A DNA stretch of 47,379 nt from CBIFVZ01 sp966185765. GTDB lineage: Bacteria; Pseudomonadota; Gammaproteobacteria; Enterobacterales; Enterobacteriaceae. Under the pieces are notes generated by a model. It saw nothing but the letters and a program-made list of their open reading frames with translations. It was not told the origin of the DNA and did not search any database. Position 1 is the stretch's first letter. Every line of letters begins with the position of its first letter. A program made the translations under genes and the position numbers. Positions 42,967-47,379 of the stretch are shown here, piece by piece. The stretch lies in assembly GCA_966185765.1 (NCBI GenBank), contig CBIFVZ010000022.1, positions 1 through 47,379 of the forward strand, written 5' to 3'.

Positions 42967-44835
42967 TCACTCACCTACCACTAAGGGCGACGGTTTACTG
43001 AGAGATTTGTCGCCGCTGTGCCTGCCTTCCTCTGTGCCCTGCCAGCCGTGGCGCTGGATAATGTCCAGATGGGCGCGGTCTTCGCTGATGATTTCAGTGA
43101 GCATATCGCTGGTGCGCCGCAGCGCAGCGGCGCGGGCTTTGGTGCTGTCTTCACCAGCCACCATCTCTTCTACCATCTGCTGGTTGAAACGGCGGAACAG
43201 ATCGGCCCGCTCGCGAGCCTCGTAACTCCCCAGCCCCAGTTGCTCCAGCGCCCGCCGTCCGGCCACCAGCGCACCTTCAAAAGTTTCACGTTCAGGATGC
43301 TCAATGCCCATCTGGCGCAGTCGAATATAGTGATCAACATCGCGCGCGCGGGTAACGATTCGCAAATCAGGAAAGTGACTTTTGACCAGCCCGGTAAGCT
43401 GCATGTTAGTTTCAGGATCGTCGATGGCGTTAATCAGCACCTCCGCCTTTGCCGCACCGGCCGATTCAAGCAAATCAAGACGCGTGGCATCACCGTAAAA
43501 CACCTTCATGCCAAATTTACGCAGTGTTTCGATGTGGTCAGGATCGTGATCGAGAACCACCATTTTCACACCGCTGGAGAGCAATAAACGCCCGGCAATC
43601 TGTCCAAAACGCCCGAACCCGGCCACGATAACCCGGGGTTGCTCGGTATCAATCTCGTCAGCTTCACGCCCCTCGGCACTGTTATTTTTCTCCAGACGTG
43701 AGAGCAGCACCAACAACAGCGGCGTGGCGGCCATAGAGAGCGCAACGGCGAGCGTCAGTGATTTCGTCCAGCCATCATCCAGCACCTGTGCCATGCTGGC
43801 CGCGCCAAAAATCACAAATGCGAACTCACTGCCCTGCCCAAGTAATACGGCAAAACTGCGCCACTGGCGACGCGGCACCCGAAGCGGACGTGCAATCAGC
43901 CACAGCATGACGGTTTTAATTATCAGGAAGCCGAACAGCAGCGTAATGACCCGCAGCGGCGTATCGACCAGCGTGCCAAAATCCACAGACATTCCGACGC
44001 CGATAAAAAACAGCCCCAGCAGCAGGCCTTTGAACGGTTCGATGTCGCTTTCCAGCGCATGACGGTATTCGGAACTTGCCAGCAGTACCCCTGCCAGAAA
44101 CGCACCCATCGCCATCGACAGCCCGGCCTCTTCCAGCAACAGCCCAAAGCCAAACACCAGAAACAGCGCCACGGCGCTGAACACTTCACGTAACCCGGAG
44201 CGCGCCACAAACCGCAGCAATGGGCGGGTGACATAGCGCCCGAGCAATACCACTAACGCAAGCGCACCTGCCACCTTGAGTGCCGAAAAGAAAAAAGCGC
44301 CATAAGTGGTGGCGGCACTGCTGCTTGCCAGCAAGGGGATCATCGCCACCAGCGGGATCGCGGCGATATCCTGAAACAGCAATACCGCAAAGGCACTGCG
44401 CCCCATTGGCGAAAGCGTCAGGTTACGTTCGTTCATCGCCTGCATGGCGATCGCGGTGGACGACAACGCCAGCGTCAGGCCAATCAGTAACGCCACTGGC
44501 GTACTCAGCCCCAGCAGTGCGCAAAAAAGGCCTAATGCCAGCCCACATGCCACCATTTGCAACGCGCCACCGCCAAACACCGAGGCGCGCAGCGTCCACA
44601 GACGCTTCGGGTCAAGCTCAAGGCCAATGACAAACAGCATCAGCACCACGCCAATCTCCGCGAAGTGCAAAATAGCCTGCGCATCGGTCACCAGCCGCAG
44701 GCCCCAGGGTCCGATAATGCAGCCCGCAATGAGGTAACCCAGCACCGAGCCAAGACCGAGCCGCACGGCAATCGGTACAATGAGCGCCGCCGAGCCAAGA
44801 TAGATAAGCGCTTGTATCAGGCTATGACTATCCAT
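42967..44835 (-). CDS. kefC: KefC, glutathione-gated K+/H+ efflux antiporter
   Basis: Inner-membrane K+ efflux protein opened by glutathione adducts of electrophiles; it protects by acidifying the cytoplasm. 622 aa (E. coli 620). A CPA2-type membrane domain (about 1-380) includes LLFQDIAAIPLVAM and LGQGSEFAFVIF, and the C-terminal KTN domain starts RVIVAGFGRFGQIAGRLLLS with its GxGxxG site. ATG 44835 has AGGAGG 6 bases upstream and gives MDSHSLIQALIYLGSAALIV as in E. coli. The last 12 residues differ from E. coli. It overlaps kefF by 8 bases. Confidence 0.96.
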   Translation of the reverse strand: MDSHSLIQALIYLGSAALIVPIAVRLGLGSVLGYLIAGCIIGPWGLRLVTDAQAILHFAEIGVVLMLFVIGLELDPKRLWTLRASVFGGGALQMVACGLALGLFCALLGLSTPVALLIGLTLALSSTAIAMQAMNERNLTLSPMGRSAFAVLLFQDIAAIPLVAMIPLLASSSAATTYGAFFFSALKVAGALALVVLLGRYVTRPLLRFVARSGLREVFSAVALFLVFGFGLLLEEAGLSMAMGAFLAGVLLASSEYRHALESDIEPFKGLLLGLFFIGVGMSVDFGTLVDTPLRVITLLFGFLIIKTVMLWLIARPLRVPRRQWRSFAVLLGQGSEFAFVIFGAASMAQVLDDGWTKSLTLAVALSMAATPLLLVLLSRLEKNNSAEGREADEIDTEQPRVIVAGFGRFGQIAGRLLLSSGVKMVVLDHDPDHIETLRKFGMKVFYGDATRLDLLESAGAAKAEVLINAIDDPETNMQLTGLVKSHFPDLRIVTRARDVDHYIRLRQMGIEHPERETFEGALVAGRRALEQLGLGSYEARERADLFRRFNQQMVEEMVAGEDSTKARAAALRRTSDMLTEIISEDRAHLDIIQRHGWQGTEEGRHSGDKSLSKPSPLVVGE

Positions 44836-45358
44836 GCGCCACCTCCTGCCATGTGGCCAGCCGCTGTTGATATGCCTGCGCCTGAGCGTTAAGCGTGTCG
44901 TCATCGCAAATAAACGTGCAGTGCATGGAAAATGGCTCCAGCCAGCGCAGCCCGCAGTAAAGCGCCGTCGCCTGTAAGGGCTGCCCCAGCACGGCAAATC
45001 CGGGGTTATCCCCAATATCAAAATGTTGCTCACCGCCGCCGGTGGTCACCGCCCACAGTACGCTTTTGCCGTGCAGCGCTTTGCCGCCTTCGCCATAAGC
45101 CCAGCCGTGAGCCAGCACTTTGTCCATCCACAGCTTAAGCAGCGGCGGTACGCTGTACCACTGCATCGGGTGCTGCCAGACAACGAGGCTCGCGCGATTA
45201 AGCGCTGCCTGTTCGGCGGTAATATCAATATTGAAGTCGGGATAAAGCTCATAGAGAGAGCGGATTTCTATGTTCGGAAGCGTCTCTGCCAGCTTAATCA
45301 TCCGCCTGTTGGCATGGGAATGCTGCGGATAGGGATGCGCATAAATAATCAGAATCAT
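44828..45358 (-). CDS. kefF: KefF, activating oxidoreductase subunit of KefC
   Basis: Flavodoxin-fold NAD(P)H:quinone oxidoreductase that binds KefC and is needed for full K+ efflux. 176 aa, the E. coli length. MILIIYAHPYPQHSHANRRM at the N-terminus is the FMN-phosphate region; WQHPMQWYSVPPLLKLWMDK and LWAVTTGGGEQHF are family signatures. Overlaps kefC by 8 bases, so the two are coupled. In E. coli the kefFC pair also lies beside folA; here the accessory block separates them. Confidence 0.96.
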   Translation of the reverse strand: MILIIYAHPYPQHSHANRRMIKLAETLPNIEIRSLYELYPDFNIDITAEQAALNRASLVVWQHPMQWYSVPPLLKLWMDKVLAHGWAYGEGGKALHGKSVLWAVTTGGGEQHFDIGDNPGFAVLGQPLQATALYCGLRWLEPFSMHCTFICDDDTLNAQAQAYQQRLATWQEVAHG

Positions 45359-45485
45359 GGATTCGCCTGTCTTTCACTGCGTTGTTGTTATGCATCACAG
45401 TGTAGACAGTAATCCGGCGGCTTACAGCGCGGTACAAAGAGTGGTGCGAAGAAATGCAGCAGCAACGCTGCCGCATGGAGAAGGC

Positions 45486-45719
45486 TTAATTATCAAGTTC
45501 GCTCATTGAGTTAACCCGGTCGCGGTTAATCTGTTCCGTCTTGCCGGTTTCCGCATTTTTGTAGGAAACCAGGCCGGTATCGTCATCCACCTGCGGCTTG
45601 CCGTCGGTAACAATGGTTTTACCATCGTTGGTTCTCACCGTCTGGTTGGATGAACAGCCGCTAACAAACAGTAGCGCGAGTGCGGTCAGTGAAGTCGTTA
45701 CCAGTAGTTTCGTTCGCAT
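45486..45719 (-). CDS. Small YgdI/YgdR-like lipoprotein
   Basis: 77 aa. Signal peptide with lipobox LFVSGC, Cys22 acylated, next residues Ser-Ser (outer membrane by the +2 rule). The mature part has the DUF903 pattern NDGKTIVTDGKPQVDDDTGL and a final INRDRVNSMSELDN, as in E. coli YgdI/YgdR. GGGAG lies 6 bases upstream of the ATG. Function unknown in the family. It stands alone between kefF and the repeat element. Confidence 0.9.
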   Translation of the reverse strand: MRTKLLVTTSLTALALLFVSGCSSNQTVRTNDGKTIVTDGKPQVDDDTGLVSYKNAETGKTEQINRDRVNSMSELDN

Positions 45720-45830
45720 TGTGCGCTCCCTTAATCGTCTGTTTTATTACCTTCGTTATTACACTATAGACAACGAAAGCGCGGTTAAAACTGTTACGCC
45801 CGAAAACCGGAACACTCTGAAGACAAAAAA

Positions 45831-45854
45831 ACGGCTCCCACAAGCGGGAGCCGT
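45831..45854 (-). terminator. Left hairpin flanking repeat copy 2 (distal carB terminator)
   Basis: ACGGCTCCC and GGGAGCCGT form a 9-bp stem with loop ACAAGC. On the minus strand it is followed by a run of T, so it is a strong terminator for transcription coming from carB. One base differs from the hairpin at 45997-46020. Confidence 0.85.
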
Positions 45855-45996
45855 CAGATTGCTGACAAAGAAGTAAAAAACGGGGTTTTTCCTTCTTTGT
45901 GGTTAACAGTCGAAAATCAATGAATTGATTTTCCTTATTTTTTTATTGGGCGTCGTCCATCCTGTCTGCGACAGGATGAAGCTTGCCATCCGTTTC
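45855..45996 (+). repeat. Structured intergenic repeat, copy 2 (lipoprotein-carB)
   Basis: 142 bases homologous to 25295-25435 along the full length, in the same orientation relative to the window. The ACAAAGAAG/CTTCTTTGT stem, the identical GAAAATCAA-TGAA-TTGATTTTC stem (45912-45933), a perfect CCTGTC-TGC-GACAGG stem and a GGATG/CATCC stem are seen. The last stem differs in sequence from copy 1 (GATGA/TCATC) yet still pairs, as selection for an RNA or DNA structure would predict. Homology stops exactly at the flanking hairpins, which differ between the loci. Confidence 0.85.
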
Positions 45997-46020
45997 ACGG
46001 CTCCCGCAAGCGGGAGCCGT
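45997..46020 (-). terminator. Right hairpin flanking repeat copy 2 (proximal to carB)
   Basis: ACGGCTCCCGC and GCGGGAGCCGT pair over 11 bp. It lies 26 bases past the carB stop but lacks a T-run on the minus strand (GTGAAACG follows). It matches 45831-45854 at 23 of 24 bases. Confidence 0.75.
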
Positions 46021-46046
46021 TACTTTTACAACGCTATTAACGCGGA

Positions 46047-47379
46047 TTATTTTTTAATCTGCGCGTGCATTTCCTGTACGGAAGTCACCTTGTCGGTGGC
46101 GTCTGCTGCCAGCGCCATCGTGGTGGCAAAGCCACCGTTGAGCGTGGTGTCATAATGCACTTTGTACTGCAATGCACTGCGGCGAATAACACGTGAATCC
46201 TCAATCGCCTGGCGACCAGCCGTGGTGTTGATGATGTAACTGTACTCACCGTTTTTGATGCGATCCTGAATGTGCGGACGGCCTTCATGCACTTTATTCA
46301 CCAGGCGCGGGTTTATGCCCGCCTCACCCAGTACAATCGCAGTGCCGTGGGTCGCATCCAGCTCATAGCCATGCTTAATGAGACGAGCGGCCAGATCCAC
46401 CACGCGCTCTTTGTCACCCTCGCGCACGGAGAGCAGCGCACGACCGCTTTTCTTCATGGTGGAGTTACTGCCAAGCTGCGCTTTAGCAAACGCCTCCGCA
46501 AAGGTGCGGCCGACGCCCATTACCTCGCCGGTGGAGCGCATTTCCGGCCCCAGCAGCGGGTCAACGCCCGGGAACTTGTTAAACGGCAGCACCACTTCTT
46601 TAACCGAATAGTACGGTGGGATGATTTCTTTGGTGCAACCCTGCTCGGCAAGCGTCTTGCCGGTCATCACGCGCGCTGCCACTTTTGCCAGCGGCAGGCC
46701 GGTAGCTTTGGAGACAAACGGCACGGTACGTGCGGCACGTGGGTTGACCTCGATGAGATACACCTCATTATCTTTCACCGCAAACTGCACGTTCATCAGG
46801 CCGCGCACCTGTAGCTCCAGCGCCAGTTTCTGTACCTGCTGGCGCATTTCGTCCTGAATCGCCTGGCTTAGGGTATAAGCCGGTAGCGAACAGGCTGAGT
46901 CACCGGAGTGCACGCCCGCCTGCTCGATGTGCTCCATGATGCCGCCAATCAGCACCGTTTCGCCGTCACACACCGCGTCTACGTCAACTTCCACCGCATC
47001 ATCCAGGAAGCGGTCCAGCAGCACCGGCGCGTCGTTGGAGACGCTGACCGCAGTCTGGAAATAACGCTTGAGGTCGGTTTCGTCATACACGATTTCCATC
47101 GCGCGGCCGCCCAGCACGTAGGACGGGCGTACCACCAGCGGATAACCAATCTCTTTCGCTTTCTCTACGGCCTGTTCGATAGCCGTCACGGTAGCGTTCG
47201 CTGGCTGCTTGAGCTTGAGGCGATCCACCGCCTGCTGGAAGCGCTCGCGGTCTTCCGCACGGTCAATCGCGTCCGGGCTGGTACCAATCACCGGCACACC
47301 AGCGGCTTCCAGCGCGCGCGCCAGTTTCAGCGGGGTCTGGCCGCCGTACTGCACGATGACGCCCTTCGGCTTCTCGATG
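46047..47379 (-). CDS. carB: CarB, carbamoyl phosphate synthetase large subunit (C-terminal part)
   Basis: Partial: the 5' part lies beyond the window end. The visible 444 codons are the C-terminal part of the roughly 1073-residue E. coli protein. They open inside IEKPKGVIVQYGGQTPLKLA and carry the second ATP-grasp domain (VVRPSYVLGGRAMEIVYDE, QVRGLMNVQFAVKDNEVYLI, EVNPRAARTVPFVSKATG), which phosphorylates carbamate. The allosteric (UMP/ornithine/IMP) domain follows, ending SVQEMHAQIKK. It supplies carbamoyl phosphate for arginine and pyrimidines. In E. coli cai and fix genes separate carB from kefF; here only the lipoprotein gene and the repeat do. Confidence 0.97.
   Translation of the reverse strand, partial: IEKPKGVIVQYGGQTPLKLARALEAAGVPVIGTSPDAIDRAEDRERFQQAVDRLKLKQPANATVTAIEQAVEKAKEIGYPLVVRPSYVLGGRAMEIVYDETDLKRYFQTAVSVSNDAPVLLDRFLDDAVEVDVDAVCDGETVLIGGIMEHIEQAGVHSGDSACSLPAYTLSQAIQDEMRQQVQKLALELQVRGLMNVQFAVKDNEVYLIEVNPRAARTVPFVSKATGLPLAKVAARVMTGKTLAEQGCTKEIIPPYYSVKEVVLPFNKFPGVDPLLGPEMRSTGEVMGVGRTFAEAFAKAQLGSNSTMKKSGRALLSVREGDKERVVDLAARLIKHGYELDATHGTAIVLGEAGINPRLVNKVHEGRPHIQDRIKNGEYSYIINTTAGRQAIEDSRVIRRSALQYKVHYDTTLNGGFATTMALAADATDKVTSVQEMHAQIKK

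Noticed and set aside
1..47379. CRISPR arrays, tRNA or rRNA genes, insertion-sequence transposases, integrases
   Set aside because: None was seen. The accessory block has no integrase or tRNA boundary, so I do not call it a classical genomic island.

Overview
The window is chromosomal DNA from a member of the Enterobacteriaceae (Enterobacter/Cronobacter/Klebsiella-like; I cannot name the species). Most of it matches, gene for gene, the E. coli K-12 segment that runs from thiB through araCBAD, polB, rapA, lptD, surA, apaH and folA to kefC/kefF and carB. Gene order, overlaps and protein lengths are nearly those of E. coli. The core genes are GC-rich; the insert at about 26.9-42.9 kb is patchier and has AT-rich spacers.

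Layout. 1-3358: 3' end of a TPP riboswitch, then thiBPQ (thiamin/TPP import). 3372-4142: yabI (DedA family). 4218-9409: araC and the divergent araBAD operon, with recognisable O2, O1, CRP, I1 and I2 sites and a terminator. 9446-10987: two genes not found here in E. coli, a DUF218 membrane protein and the SOS nuclease gene cho; a LexA box precedes cho, and another precedes polB. 11112-17228: polB, rapA, rluA. 17414-18229: djlA (-). 18487-25244: lptD-surA-pdxA-rsmA-apaG-apaH. 25471-25953: folA (-).

26.2-42.9 kb is an accessory block between folA and kefC. It holds a LysE-type exporter, a two-gene unit of a papain-like cysteine protease and an unknown partner, and then a surface-adhesion module, all on the minus strand. 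In transcription order the module is a degenerate LuxR-type regulator, a four-gene chaperone-usher fimbrial operon (pilin, chaperone, usher, two-domain adhesin), two paralogous LuxR-type regulators, a 1475-residue autotransporter, and an OmpR-type regulator that has lost its phosphoacceptor aspartate. The module therefore carries two adhesins and four regulators. Nearly 900 bp of AT-rich sequence with CRP-like sites and palindromes lies upstream of it.

42967-47379: kefC-kefF (glutathione-gated K+ efflux), a small YgdI/YgdR-like lipoprotein and the 3' part of carB.

The most unusual feature is a pair of non-coding, structured repeats of about 142 bp (25295-25435 and 45855-45996). They align end to end at about 87% identity. 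Each is bracketed exactly by two near-identical copies of a terminator-like hairpin, but the hairpin sequence is different at the two loci. The simplest reading is a small mobile element that inserts at terminator hairpins and duplicates the whole hairpin as its target site.
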